Below, piece by piece: positions 1 to 8,994 of a DNA stretch of 28,652 bases. Origin of the DNA: Sedimentisphaerales bacterium (GTDB lineage Bacteria; Planctomycetota; Phycisphaerae; Sedimentisphaerales; SG8-4); assembly GCA_016932895.1 (NCBI GenBank), contig JAFGCA010000815.1, forward strand, positions 1 to 28,652, given 5' to 3'. The notes under the pieces are model-generated. The model worked only from the letters and a program-made list of their open reading frames with translations, had not been told where the DNA came from and made no database searches. How positions within the stretch are numbered: the stretch's first letter is position 1; each line of letters starts with the position of its first letter. The position numbers and the translations under genes are program-made.

Positions 1-69
1 CTCTTCGGTCTCTACCCGGCGATGCACGCGGCCAAAGTCGATCCCATCATCGCCCTGCGCCATGAATAG
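1..69 (+). CDS. ABC transporter permease (MacB/FtsX type), C-terminal end only
   Basis: The window opens inside a gene; frame 1 reads 22 residues, LFGLYPAMHAAKVDPIIALRHE, then TAG at 67-69. A final helix followed by G-x-x-PA-x-x-AA-x-x-(D/N)PI-x-ALR-x-E is the usual end of MacB/FtsX-type permeases, which work with an ATPase to export or mechanically transmit across the inner membrane. Only this tail is visible, so the exact family member cannot be named. The neighbouring gene is convergent and ends 41 bases away. Confidence 0.75.
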   Translation, partial: LFGLYPAMHAAKVDPIIALRHE

Positions 70-110
70 AACCGGGGAATCGGCGCTCTACCTCTTCGCG
101 GCCGGTGCCG

Positions 111-1493
111 CTACTTCAGCAACAACCGCCGGGCCATGTCCCTGCCCGACGGCGTCATGAATGTCTCCTCAACGAACCGGCGGCGGTCATCAGCGGATTT
201 GTCGCGGTACCGGCGCGGAAAATTGACCATCCAATCGGCGTCCCACACGGTCTTGAATTCGACGGTCGCCACGGTGTCCGCCTCGGCGGCGCTGTGGTGA
301 TTGGCAATGATGCGGCAGATGCGGTCGATGGCGCCGGCATCGACATCCAGATCAGCCAGAATCTCTCGGGCAATGGGAGGTCCTTCCATCTCCTGATACT
401 TGCCGGCGCTGGAGCCGTGTATCTCCCGGGCCCTGGGAATGCCAATGTCGTGGAGCAGAGCCGCGGCTCGGGCGATGAAAGGGTCGCCGCCTTCATCGCG
501 ATGGATTTCACTGGCGTAGCCGTACACCCTCATCGTGTGCTCGATCAGGCCCCGGTTCTCGCCGAAGGAGGATTTCATCCGCTCTCTGACGCGGTCCAGC
601 CGCGCCGCCAGCTCGGGCGGATCGCCCCTCTTCCACGACCGGACGTATTCAATGCTGTACGTCGACGGCAGGTCCCCGTCCTCCGGCAGCCCAAACCATT
701 CGGGCATCGTCTCGCTGTCGAAGTTCAATGTCAGAGCCTGATGCCAGTGTGTATTTTCCACCCATCGCAGCAGCACGCCGTCGAAGTACCATTTGATTTT
801 GTCCCTGTCCCATTCGAGTCCGTAGACATGGAAATCGTCCGCCAGGTCCGCCGGTGCGATCCACACCCCATGCTTCGACCAGTGCTTCGTTTCGTTCGGC
901 GTCCGAAAAATATGAACGTTCATATTGTACTTCCGCTCGAAACCCGGGGCGCCGCCTCCGATTTCAAACACGTCGATCTCGGTCCATTGCTCGGGCGTGT
1001 TGTGATAGAACCAGAAGGAGCTGGAGCCGTGCGACCGCATCGGCCTGGCCTTGATCTCAAAGTACCCGTATTTGACCGTCGTCTTGCTTTGCACCGCGGC
1101 GCTGGTGTAGGTGTGGTAGCCTCTGCTCTTCGGCATCTCGGGCACTTCCTGCTTTCGCATGGTCAGATGGAGTTTGTCGTCGCTGACCGTCACGTTGTTC
1201 GGATGGAAGTACGCCGGCTGTCGGCCGAGCCAGCGCGGATTCCGCGGCCACCATTTGTTCGGGTCCAGCACCGTGCCGCTAAATTCATCGGTCATCGGCT
1301 CGTATCGGGCCCAATGTCCCGTATTGCCCGGGTCGGACAGGGGCTGGCGGTCACTGATCCGCTCGGGCGTCGGACCGAGCTCGCCCTTTCGCACCCAGCC
1401 TTGCGGACGCGTCCCGGCGGCATGACAGACAAGCGTACCCGTTTGCAGAAGCAATACGACCGCTATCGCGGATACAACCTTCCCGTATGCCAT
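111..1493 (-). CDS. Secreted GH16 glycoside hydrolase fused to a C-terminal HD domain
   Basis: 460 residues from an ATG at 1493, which has GGGAG about 8 bases upstream. A longer reading from 1580 would begin on the -35 hexamer of the likely promoter, so it was rejected. Residues 1-25 form a signal peptide (hydrophobic AIAVVLLLQTGTLV). Residues ~60-290 are a family 16 glycoside hydrolase: the catalytic motif EIDVFE gives nucleophile E172, D174 and acid/base E177, and the domain closes with the usual SIEYVRSWKR strand. The family cleaves beta-1,3/1,4 glucans or galactans; resemblance to agarase/carrageenase-type members is an impression only. Residues ~295-460 are an HD domain (H319, H348-D349, H399-H400, D418/D420), normally a cytoplasmic metal-dependent phosphohydrolase. 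The fusion is odd because the signal peptide should export both halves. There is no stop between them in this sequence. Confidence 0.85.
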   Translation of the reverse strand: MAYGKVVSAIAVVLLLQTGTLVCHAAGTRPQGWVRKGELGPTPERISDRQPLSDPGNTGHWARYEPMTDEFSGTVLDPNKWWPRNPRWLGRQPAYFHPNNVTVSDDKLHLTMRKQEVPEMPKSRGYHTYTSAAVQSKTTVKYGYFEIKARPMRSHGSSSFWFYHNTPEQWTEIDVFEIGGGAPGFERKYNMNVHIFRTPNETKHWSKHGVWIAPADLADDFHVYGLEWDRDKIKWYFDGVLLRWVENTHWHQALTLNFDSETMPEWFGLPEDGDLPSTYSIEYVRSWKRGDPPELAARLDRVRERMKSSFGENRGLIEHTMRVYGYASEIHRDEGGDPFIARAAALLHDIGIPRAREIHGSSAGKYQEMEGPPIAREILADLDVDAGAIDRICRIIANHHSAAEADTVATVEFKTVWDADWMVNFPRRYRDKSADDRRRFVEETFMTPSGRDMARRLLLK

Positions 1494-1858
1494 TCTCTTG
1501 CTCCCGTATGAATCAATGCGACTGCTCCGGCGGCCGACAAGTCCAGTGTGCCATTGTAGCGGCTGCACGCGTTGCCACAAGCGTCAAAAGTACGCCTCCG
1601 GCGAGGAACGCACCGGGCCACACCCGCTGCCCCGACAAGACCTCGAAACGCCGCAGGGACCAACGCCTGCAAAGCAAATGAACGGCGCCAAGCCAACGCT
1701 AAAGTCGGGGCAAACAAATCGCCGATAGGCGTACTGAACGGCAAGACCGCCAACGGAGGCCATGGTCGGTGAGCCCGGGGAACCGGGGCTCGCCCCGGCG
1801 CCACGGGCACGGATGGCAAGGGGTGGAACAGGTCACATCCCACGCACTGGAGAAACGG
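1494..1858. other. Divergent intergenic region
   Basis: This separates the GH16-HD gene (minus) and the CBS gene (plus). Apart from the minus-strand promoter at 1553-1580 and the GGAG ribosome site just before 1859, I see no convincing gene, repeat or RNA. No plus-strand promoter was recognised. Confidence 0.5.
1553..1580 (-). promoter_or_regulatory. Possible sigma-70 promoter for the GH16-HD gene
   Basis: On the minus strand, TTGTGG (1580-1575), a 16-base spacer and TACAAT (1558-1553). The -10 matches consensus at five of six positions; the -35 is weak. It would give a leader of about 50 bases before the ATG at 1493. Confidence 0.4.
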
Positions 1859-2707
1859 ATGAAAACAGCCTCATCTCGCGACGCTCGCACGGAAACCGGC
1901 GACCATCAAGCGTGCGGATGCATGCAGCGCGCCGCCGAGAAGCTCAAAGTCGAGGACGTCATGACAAGGCACGTCTTCACGATCCACCCGACGGACACCG
2001 TCCAAACGGCGGCCGAGCTCATGTCCGAGAATCACGTATCCTGTCTCCCGGTCCTGGATGACGGGAGGTTCCAGGGCATCCTCACACAAAGTGACGTCCT
2101 GGCGGGCAACGCTGATTTGGAGGGCGCCGCCGGCTCGATCACCGCAGCCCAGCGCGTGCGGCGGGACGTACCGACCATCCCCCCGGAGACCGGCGTCCTC
2201 GAGGCCGGGCGAATCATGGAGGCCCAGAGGACCAAATGGCTGCCCGTCCTCTCGGCGGGACGCCTGGCGGGCATTGTGACCCAGACGGACGTTATCGGAG
2301 CCATCACGTCGCTGGTGAAGGTGGTCGAGGTCGGCGCCGTGATGAACGCCGATGTCACCACCGTGGATGCCGCGACCACGGTCCGCGAGGCAACCAGGAT
2401 TATGAGCGACCAGGGCATTTCCTGTCTCGTCGCCGTTCACGGCGGCAAGATGGTCGGCATCCTGACCGAGAAAGACATCCTCAGACGCGTGTGCGCCGCG
2501 GGCAAAGACTTCCATCAAGTCCTCGTCGCCGACGTCATGTCGTTCCCTGTCACGACCGTCCCGCCCAACCATTGCCTGTTCACCACGCACCGCACGATGG
2601 ACCGCATGCACATTCACCGTCTCGTAGTGACAGACGGGGACCGTCTGGTCGGAATCGTCACCCAGACGGATATCCTCAGAACGCTGAAGGACACCCTCTG
2701 GACCTAA
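1859..2707 (+). CDS. Protein with four CBS domains (two Bateman modules)
   Basis: 282 residues from an ATG at 1859 with GGAG six to eight bases upstream; an earlier in-frame ATG at 1769 adds a non-conserved stretch and has no ribosome site. After a short Cys-containing N-terminus (CGC at 19-21) come four CBS repeats at about 31-83, 95-150, 155-210 and 222-280. Each has the DVM-x(n)-TV-x-P/A start and the G-x-(L/I)-x-GI-(L/V)-T-(Q/E)-x-D-(I/V) end. No catalytic or membrane domain is attached. CBS pairs bind adenosine nucleotides or SAM and usually regulate a partner, so this is probably a stand-alone sensor or regulatory subunit; its partner is not evident. Confidence 0.88.
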   Translation: MKTASSRDARTETGDHQACGCMQRAAEKLKVEDVMTRHVFTIHPTDTVQTAAELMSENHVSCLPVLDDGRFQGILTQSDVLAGNADLEGAAGSITAAQRVRRDVPTIPPETGVLEAGRIMEAQRTKWLPVLSAGRLAGIVTQTDVIGAITSLVKVVEVGAVMNADVTTVDAATTVREATRIMSDQGISCLVAVHGGKMVGILTEKDILRRVCAAGKDFHQVLVADVMSFPVTTVPPNHCLFTTHRTMDRMHIHRLVVTDGDRLVGIVTQTDILRTLKDTLWT

Positions 2708-2752
2708 GAGAGGCCACCACACGCGCACGCAGAGAGAAACCGACATCCCTCC

Positions 2753-5700
2753 TCAGCGGCCGGGCAGACGTTTGGTGACACCGGGAGACGGAATGTCGGC
2801 CTGCCAGTTGTTGGGGTCGTTGCCGTAGCGGTCGAGGGCCATTCGGGTCAGTGACAAGCCGAAACCGTCGGCCTCGACCGGCCAGGGATCGATCCCGCCG
2901 GCGAAATCCTCCCCGTGCGCCCCGTCGCTGAAGGCCACGCGATCCACAGCAATCCAATGCCGGACGCCTTCGGCGTCGAGATCGCCCGGCTTACCCAGGT
3001 AAATCGTCTCGCCGGCGTTGCTGAGCTTGCCGGCGCCCCATTCGAAGACCGCGACACCCTCGGCAATGCCGTAGCGAACGTCACTGAGGAGCTTGTCCTT
3101 GACGAGCACCAGGTACTGCCCCGGGGCCAGGATGACCGGCTCGTCGGCAGGGAACAGGAAGGCCAGGCCGGGATCGTCGGGATCATCCGCCAGGCACCAC
3201 GGTGCGTCCCGGACGAAGTCGTAGAGTGTCACCTCCATCTCGCCGATGTTGCGCAACTCGACGTATTCGGCGTCGGACGAGCCGTCCGGATGGTACATGA
3301 TCTCGGTGATGACCACGGGGCCGACGGCCGGATAGACGTTGGGCCCGCCCGGAGTCGGCTCGCTCATAGAGGTGAAATCGAAAGCCCCGGTACTGAGCCG
3401 ATGGCGGCCGAACGGCAGACCCGAATCGGACGGTCCAAACTCCTGCTGCTCGCTGTAGCCTGTGAACGTGCCGCCGGATCCCGAATTCAAATACACCGTC
3501 TCGCCGTTGCGGCTGAGGGCAAACGGCGTGTGGCAACCGGCCGCCCCGCTGTTTCCAAATTGCTGATCCTCCGTGAGAACGAGGTACCCGCCGGCACTGA
3601 TGGTGGTCCCCCGGACGATTTCGTATTTCGTCGGCTCGTCGGCGTCATCGCTGAGAAACCAGCCGCCCACATGGACGGGCTCGTCGGTGGTGTTATGCAG
3701 TTCGATCCAATCGGGCACGCTGCCGGCAGCATTGGCCAACAGCTCGTTGATCACGATGGTGCCGGGAGCCGGTACGTCTCCGGCGTCATCGAAGCCGGGA
3801 GAACCGCCCACGGCGATGCTGGGCCGCCACGTGCTCTCGTCGCCCCACGCACTCGGATTGGTGCCCGCTGCGTCCTTGACCGTCAGAGAGAAACCCAAAC
3901 CATCCGTGACGTCGTACCAGCCGTCGCGAAACTCAAAGCGGTGAATGATCTGACCGGCCGCATCCCGGAGTTCGATCCGTTCGCCGGCGTTGTTCAGACT
4001 CCCCGCATACGCGCCCGCAACGGGCAAGCCCGGACCATATTCGGCCTCGAACGCGTCGACGTTCCCGGCGAGCAGGCAAAAATCGCCCGGCGCCAATGCG
4101 ATACTCGGGAAGGTAAAATCGATGCCGTCCGCGAATCGCACCATGTTCAGGTCAATGGTCTCGGCACCGACGTTGGTCAACTCCACATATTCGGTATTGG
4201 GTTCGGCGGGATGATACATGATCTCGCTGATGCGAAGGCTCTCAGCCACGGGCCCGACCGCGAACGTCGCCTCGCTCAGCGCGCTCCAGAGGCCGCCGAC
4301 GTAGGCACGGGCCTTCACCTGCGTGCTCGTGGTCAGGACAATCGGGCCGTCGTACTGCGGGGCATTGGGCTCCGTTTCCTCCCACGTCGTTCCAGAGGCC
4401 TCCAGCTCCGCATTGATCAGCAAATCGGAACTGGTCGGAGACACGTTCAAACCCTGGATGGCCAGCACGTTGTCGCCGGCATGTAACAAATCGATGGCAT
4501 TGGAAACGTCCAGGTGCTCGAAGAAGACCGCCTCCGAATCACTGTGTGTGCTCGAGGCCGTGGAGTCCCAGGCCGGCTCACCCTCGAAGTTGCGCCGGGC
4601 GATCTCCACCCCGTTGAGAAACGCCACGAACCCGTCGTCGTACTGCACCCTCAGGGCCATGTTGTCCAGCGCGCTCTCGTCACCCGAGAAAACGAAGGGA
4701 ATCCGGATGTAGCAGGAGCCGACGAGCCCGTACATTTGCTCGCCCAGATCGGTGCTGATATGGTCTTCGTAGCCCGTGTTTCGTTCGAAGCCGATTCCGC
4801 CGGGGGCGCCGGTCGAGAGGATCCAGGCCGAGTCGTCGTACGGCGGCACGCCGCGCCAGTCGCCGGACCGGGCACGCCCGGACCGTACGTCGGTGGGAAC
4901 CAGAACGCGCTTGGGCATGTCCTGCGAGACCAGAGTGACGGCGCCCACCTGGGACGCCGTGGCCGCGCGGCCCGGATCGGTCCCATCCAGCGTGTAGTAG
5001 ATTGCCGCCCCGTTGACGGAGGAAACGATGTGCAGCGAATCCTGCGCGGACGCATAACCGCCGTGCTGCACCCCGCCATTGACGGCGAAGATCGGACCGT
5101 CGAAGGTGTACACACCCTGCGCGGTACAGTCGTCAATGAAAATGTCACGGCGGTTCGGCACCCAGGTATTGATCACGTACGTGTTCATGTTGGGAATCAC
5201 GCCTCGCATGGTGTCCCGCAGCTCCCCGAAACGCTCGACGATTCTCGGCTCGGTCATCGCGCCACCGTTGAAGAAATGCTTGTAGAGGCGGTCGGCAAAA
5301 AGCAGTCGAAAGTCCGCACTGGCCCGCAGGGCCCGGTACAAATAGGCGATGGGCGTGTTGAGATTGTTCAGCCCCTTGGCGCCGCCGGCATAGCTGGGCA
5401 TGTCGGTGAATCCGCTGCGCTGCAAGTCGCTCGACTCCATCGTGCCTTCGGCATCCCAGACGAAGAAACGCCATAGCCCCTGCTCGGAGCGTTCGCCGGC
5501 GGCCGACCAGTTGTTGGTCGGCCAATCCCAGTTGGCGGCCCAAAGCTGGATAATCAGGTAATCGACAAAGGCGACCACGTCGAGGCGCTGGGCCAGCTCC
5601 CGGTAGTACGGGGCCACAGACAGATCATGGCCGCGGGCATAGTTGATCATCGCGTTCCAGCTCTGCGCGTTGCCGTCGCGGATGCCACTCATGGTCATCA

Positions 5701-7141
5701 CATCCCACGGCTGGTCGCTGTCGAACCAGTCCTGGCAAGACTCGGCCTTCACATGCTCGGTGACATTGAAGTAGCCCTTGTATTCGCCGTTGATGAAGAG
5801 GTTGGCAAAGGTGCCCATGCAGGCTCTCTGGCCCATGTCCTTGTGCAGGCGTCGCAGAAGCTCGTCCTTGATGAAGGGATTGGTGCGGTCGTTGTGCCCC
5901 CCGCGCAGGACGATGCTGGCAAACCGCTCGACGTCGGATTCGGGAAAGAGGGGATATTCGAGTCGGTTCCGGCCGTACTCGCCACGGAAATACAAGCGGA
6001 AGCTGAATTTTCCGTTGCCCGACCAGTAACCGTTCTGGCGGACGTAGCGGGGCCGCATATAGTCGCTGCCGTGGACGCGCAGGCCGCAATCGACGTGGAA
6101 ACCGTTTGGGCCGTCGGGATCGATCCATTCCGCCGACACGGGCCGCTCCAGCCCCCGCTGCATCACGTTGTTGTAGCTGTCGGCGCCGCTCGAGGTCCAG
6201 ACGCCACCGCTGTAGGTGCCTCCCACGATAGCCATGACGCCCATGGGCTCGTAAAAGGTCTTGGCCTCGTCGCCGACCAGCGAGATTACGGGCAGAGACC
6301 GAACCTCCCCGCGCGTATCGAGAATGTAGGTGTGGGTCGTCAGTGCCGTCGGTTTCCATCCGGGCTTGACCGCAATCGCACGCACACACGTCGTGCGGTC
6401 GATCGGGATGGGGCCCGTGTACGTCTCGCCGGGGCGGAAGCGGTAGTCGGGATCGTCGGGGATTCTTCCGTCCAACGTGTAGGTGATCTGCGCCCCTTCC
6501 GTGGGCGTAGCTATCTTTAGCTGGAAGGACGCGCCGTAGAATCCGCGCTCGTGGCTGAACACCAGCGGAGCCACCTCCCCCAGATATCCTTCACTGTTCT
6601 GGTCGCCGGGCGTAGGCTCCCCGAAATACCGCAGAGTCTCACCGCCGTCGGGCGAGCGGCCGAAGGAAATGTCGGGCGTTTGCGCGCCGAAACTGAATCC
6701 GTCGATCAGGGTCTCTCCGTCGCTCTCGAAGAGGTAGATCTCGTCGCCGTCGGCATTCAGGCGGAAGCTTGCGTGAAGGCCGGTGTCGAGCGTGTCTCCA
6801 TCGACCCAGACAACCAGGTGCTCCCGGGGACCGATGATGGTGGGCGCACCACCGGTGGGAAACGCCCACTGGGTAGGCTCGGCGGGATCATCCGTCAGGT
6901 ACATCCCGGCCAGATCGATCGACTCGCGGCCCGGATTGTACAGCTCGACCCAATCGTCGAACTGTCCCTGGTCATCAGCGAGGGTCGTAGCGTTGGAGGC
7001 CATCACTTCATTGACGAAGACACGCGGCCGGTCCAGCACGTCGTCGCCTGCAACGGCGACATCCGAAAGCGCCAAACCGGCAAGACCAGCGAATAAGACG
7101 AATAACAAGACAGTGCGCACCGTTTCTGCCTTCGGCAACAA
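2753..7141 (-). CDS. Giant secreted CotH-kinase / lamin-tail-domain surface protein
   Basis: About 1,462 residues. I prefer the TTG at 7141: GGAGG lies seven bases upstream, and a clean signal peptide follows (KAETVRT, then a hydrophobic run ending in AVA at about residue 31). An ATG at 7267 would add 42 residues without protein-like character before the signal peptide. Domains from the TTG: lamin-tail domain ~41-190; chitobiase/HEX C-terminal-like beta domain ~193-273; CotH kinase-like domain ~283-673, including FNVTEHV, the NWDWPTNNW region and WRFFVWDAEGTM; a second HEX_C-like segment ~685-750; a jelly-roll-like segment ~750-920; then three lamin-tail domains at ~966-1090, ~1130-1250 and ~1270-1410, each starting (V/L)-x-I-(S/N/T)-E. 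CotH proteins are atypical secreted kinases; in planctomycetes such mosaics are presumed cell-surface. The usual WDxD of CotH is WDAE here. The 3' end faces the CBS gene, 45 bases away. Confidence 0.88.
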   Translation of the reverse strand: MLPKAETVRTVLLFVLFAGLAGLALSDVAVAGDDVLDRPRVFVNEVMASNATTLADDQGQFDDWVELYNPGRESIDLAGMYLTDDPAEPTQWAFPTGGAPTIIGPREHLVVWVDGDTLDTGLHASFRLNADGDEIYLFESDGETLIDGFSFGAQTPDISFGRSPDGGETLRYFGEPTPGDQNSEGYLGEVAPLVFSHERGFYGASFQLKIATPTEGAQITYTLDGRIPDDPDYRFRPGETYTGPIPIDRTTCVRAIAVKPGWKPTALTTHTYILDTRGEVRSLPVISLVGDEAKTFYEPMGVMAIVGGTYSGGVWTSSGADSYNNVMQRGLERPVSAEWIDPDGPNGFHVDCGLRVHGSDYMRPRYVRQNGYWSGNGKFSFRLYFRGEYGRNRLEYPLFPESDVERFASIVLRGGHNDRTNPFIKDELLRRLHKDMGQRACMGTFANLFINGEYKGYFNVTEHVKAESCQDWFDSDQPWDVMTMSGIRDGNAQSWNAMINYARGHDLSVAPYYRELAQRLDVVAFVDYLIIQLWAANWDWPTNNWSAAGERSEQGLWRFFVWDAEGTMESSDLQRSGFTDMPSYAGGAKGLNNLNTPIAYLYRALRASADFRLLFADRLYKHFFNGGAMTEPRIVERFGELRDTMRGVIPNMNTYVINTWVPNRRDIFIDDCTAQGVYTFDGPIFAVNGGVQHGGYASAQDSLHIVSSVNGAAIYYTLDGTDPGRAATASQVGAVTLVSQDMPKRVLVPTDVRSGRARSGDWRGVPPYDDSAWILSTGAPGGIGFERNTGYEDHISTDLGEQMYGLVGSCYIRIPFVFSGDESALDNMALRVQYDDGFVAFLNGVEIARRNFEGEPAWDSTASSTHSDSEAVFFEHLDVSNAIDLLHAGDNVLAIQGLNVSPTSSDLLINAELEASGTTWEETEPNAPQYDGPIVLTTSTQVKARAYVGGLWSALSEATFAVGPVAESLRISEIMYHPAEPNTEYVELTNVGAETIDLNMVRFADGIDFTFPSIALAPGDFCLLAGNVDAFEAEYGPGLPVAGAYAGSLNNAGERIELRDAAGQIIHRFEFRDGWYDVTDGLGFSLTVKDAAGTNPSAWGDESTWRPSIAVGGSPGFDDAGDVPAPGTIVINELLANAAGSVPDWIELHNTTDEPVHVGGWFLSDDADEPTKYEIVRGTTISAGGYLVLTEDQQFGNSGAAGCHTPFALSRNGETVYLNSGSGGTFTGYSEQQEFGPSDSGLPFGRHRLSTGAFDFTSMSEPTPGGPNVYPAVGPVVITEIMYHPDGSSDAEYVELRNIGEMEVTLYDFVRDAPWCLADDPDDPGLAFLFPADEPVILAPGQYLVLVKDKLLSDVRYGIAEGVAVFEWGAGKLSNAGETIYLGKPGDLDAEGVRHWIAVDRVAFSDGAHGEDFAGGIDPWPVEADGFGLSLTRMALDRYGNDPNNWQADIPSPGVTKRLPGR

Positions 7142-7582
7142 ATCAGCACCTCCCGGTTCCTGTGTCCGCCCCCACCCAAACGCCACCGAGGCCTTCAAAA
7201 GGCCTTGACGCCGGGGCCAGACAAACGTCGTCGAAATCTTCGGTTCTGTCCCCCTGTCGGTTTTCATTTCTCCTCATACAGGCTCTATACGTGCAGTATA
7301 GCATAAAAACAGGGCAAATCCGAGCAAATTGCCCAGTCTCACACTTGCGGGACATGCGGCCGGTCATCGATACGCCTCATGCATGATCGAATCGGTCCCA
7401 ACGGCGGAAAGAGACACCGGCGCGACCGGAATCGGCGCTGCGCCGGACAAATCTGTTGCCGGACCGGACCGATTCGATTATGGTGCCGTTGAGGGGTGGT
7501 GCCGTCATGTGGGTTTCGTGTCCGGTGTCCGGTGTTCGCATGCGATGGGGTGGGCATGCGGGAAAGAGATTGGCGTTTGTAG
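7142..7582. other. Divergent intergenic region between the CotH and mgtE genes
   Basis: Contains the extended -10 for the CotH gene (7295-7303) and the GGAGG ribosome site just upstream of 7141. Between 7142 and 7267 an open frame continues from the CotH gene but lacks protein-like composition and looks like leader sequence. No terminator, RNA gene or strong mgtE promoter was found. Confidence 0.45.
7295..7303 (-). promoter_or_regulatory. Extended -10 promoter candidate for the CotH gene
   Basis: The minus strand reads TGC-TATACT (7303-7295), an extended -10 with no good -35 at 17 bases. Transcription would start near 7288, leaving about 147 bases before the TTG start; the alternative ATG at 7267 is also inside the transcript. 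Confidence 0.4.
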
Positions 7583-8953
7583 ATGCCTGAAGAGCAGAAG
7601 AACCTGTTGCAGGAAATCGAACCGCTGCTTGAGACGGAGGATCGGCAGTCCCTGGCTCCCCTGCTGCACGAGCGGCGCAGCAGCGACATTGCCGAGGTCG
7701 TCGAGCTCGTCGACAACGACTGGCGGCGGCTGATTTTCGACGCTCTCGAGACGCCGATCGCGGCGGAGGTCCTGGAAAAAGTCAACGAGGCCACGCGAGC
7801 GTGCCTCTTCGATCTGCTGGAAGAGCCCGAAATCCAGAAGATCATCTCCGAGCTGGACCACGATGACGCCGCCGACCTGCTGGGCGAAATGTCGGAAGAG
7901 ATCGCCGACAAAGCCCTGCGCAACCTGCCGCCGCCCGACCGGCTGGAAGTCCACAAGCTGATGCGTTATTCGGAGGACTCGGCCGGTGGTATTATGGACC
8001 CGCTGGTCATCAGCGTCTCCGAAGACGCAACGATCGCCCAGGCCGTCAGCCGAATCCGCACGGCGGAAATCGATGAGGATTTCTACTCGGTATACGTGGT
8101 CAACGCCGACGGGCAGTTCGTGGGCGACGTCCGGCTGCGCTTCCTGCTGACGCGCCCGGAGAAAGCCCGCATCGGCGACCTGATCGACCCCGACACCATC
8201 TATGTGACCACGGACACCGACCAGGAAGAGGTGCGCAACATCTTCAGCAAGAACGACCTGATCGTCGTCCCGGTCCTCGATGAGGCCCATCGGCTGGTCG
8301 GCCGCATCACCGCCGACCGCGTGATCGAGGTCGCCGAGGAAGAGGCCGCCGAGGACCTCTATACCATGGCCGGTACGGACCCGGACGAACTGGAGAGTTT
8401 CTCAGCCTTTCACGCCGCCCGCATCCGGATGACCTGGCTGCTGCCCTGCCTGATCGGCACGGCGGTGACCGCCATGGTGATGACGTTCTTCAAAACCCAC
8501 GACCAGATCGTGTTCGCCGCAGCGGCGGTGTTCGTCCCGATGATCGCGGCCATCAGCGGCAACGCGGGACTGCAAACCTCGGCCATCGTCGTCTCCGGCC
8601 TGGCCACCGGCCACCTGGTGGCCCTGAAGTTCAGCACGGTGTTCAGCCGGGAGGTTCGTATCGCCTTCCTGGTGGCCCTCAGTTGCGGCCTGCTGGGCGC
8701 CGTCGCCTGTACGATTCTGATCCACACGAAGACACCCGAGGAAAACGTTGAGCCCATGCGCCTCATATTCGCATTCGGCACGGCCATGTTTTCGGCCATC
8801 ATGGTGGCGACAACCCTTGGCCTGCTCTTGCCCTTTGTGTTCCGCAAGATCGGCATCGATCCGGCGATCAGCTCCGGGCCCCTCGTGACCACGGCGAACG
8901 ACTCAATCAGCGTGGCGATTTACATGACCCTGGCGGTCCTGCTGGCCGGTTGA
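7583..8953 (+). CDS. mgtE: MgtE-type magnesium transporter
   Basis: 456 residues, the usual MgtE length. Layout: N-terminal superhelical Mg2+-sensing domain (~1-125), with the YSEDSAGGIMD linker into two CBS domains (~128-250), a connecting helix and a membrane domain of about five helices (~280-456). Family hallmarks are FVPMIAAISGNAGLQ in the membrane part and GPLVTTANDSIS near the end; D440 corresponds to the conserved pore aspartate of the family. MgtE is an inner-membrane Mg2+ channel/transporter gated by Mg2+ bound to its cytosolic domains. The ATG at 7583 has no obvious Shine-Dalgarno sequence, but the N-terminus matches the family. It is convergent with the M48 protease gene, 41 bases away. 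Confidence 0.93.
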   Translation: MPEEQKNLLQEIEPLLETEDRQSLAPLLHERRSSDIAEVVELVDNDWRRLIFDALETPIAAEVLEKVNEATRACLFDLLEEPEIQKIISELDHDDAADLLGEMSEEIADKALRNLPPPDRLEVHKLMRYSEDSAGGIMDPLVISVSEDATIAQAVSRIRTAEIDEDFYSVYVVNADGQFVGDVRLRFLLTRPEKARIGDLIDPDTIYVTTDTDQEEVRNIFSKNDLIVVPVLDEAHRLVGRITADRVIEVAEEEAAEDLYTMAGTDPDELESFSAFHAARIRMTWLLPCLIGTAVTAMVMTFFKTHDQIVFAAAAVFVPMIAAISGNAGLQTSAIVVSGLATGHLVALKFSTVFSREVRIAFLVALSCGLLGAVACTILIHTKTPEENVEPMRLIFAFGTAMFSAIMVATTLGLLLPFVFRKIGIDPAISSGPLVTTANDSISVAIYMTLAVLLAG

Positions 8954-8994
8954 GGACACCGCGCCGCTTCCGGCTCTCCTGCCGGCCGATCCGA

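Noticed and set aside
105..1511. Long plus-strand open frame of 468 codons
   Set aside because: It is antisense to the GH16-HD gene, which has catalytic motifs, a ribosome site and a promoter; the frame product resembles no family.
2915..4486. Plus-strand open frame of 523 codons
   Set aside because: Antisense to the lamin-tail part of the CotH gene, with no family resemblance.
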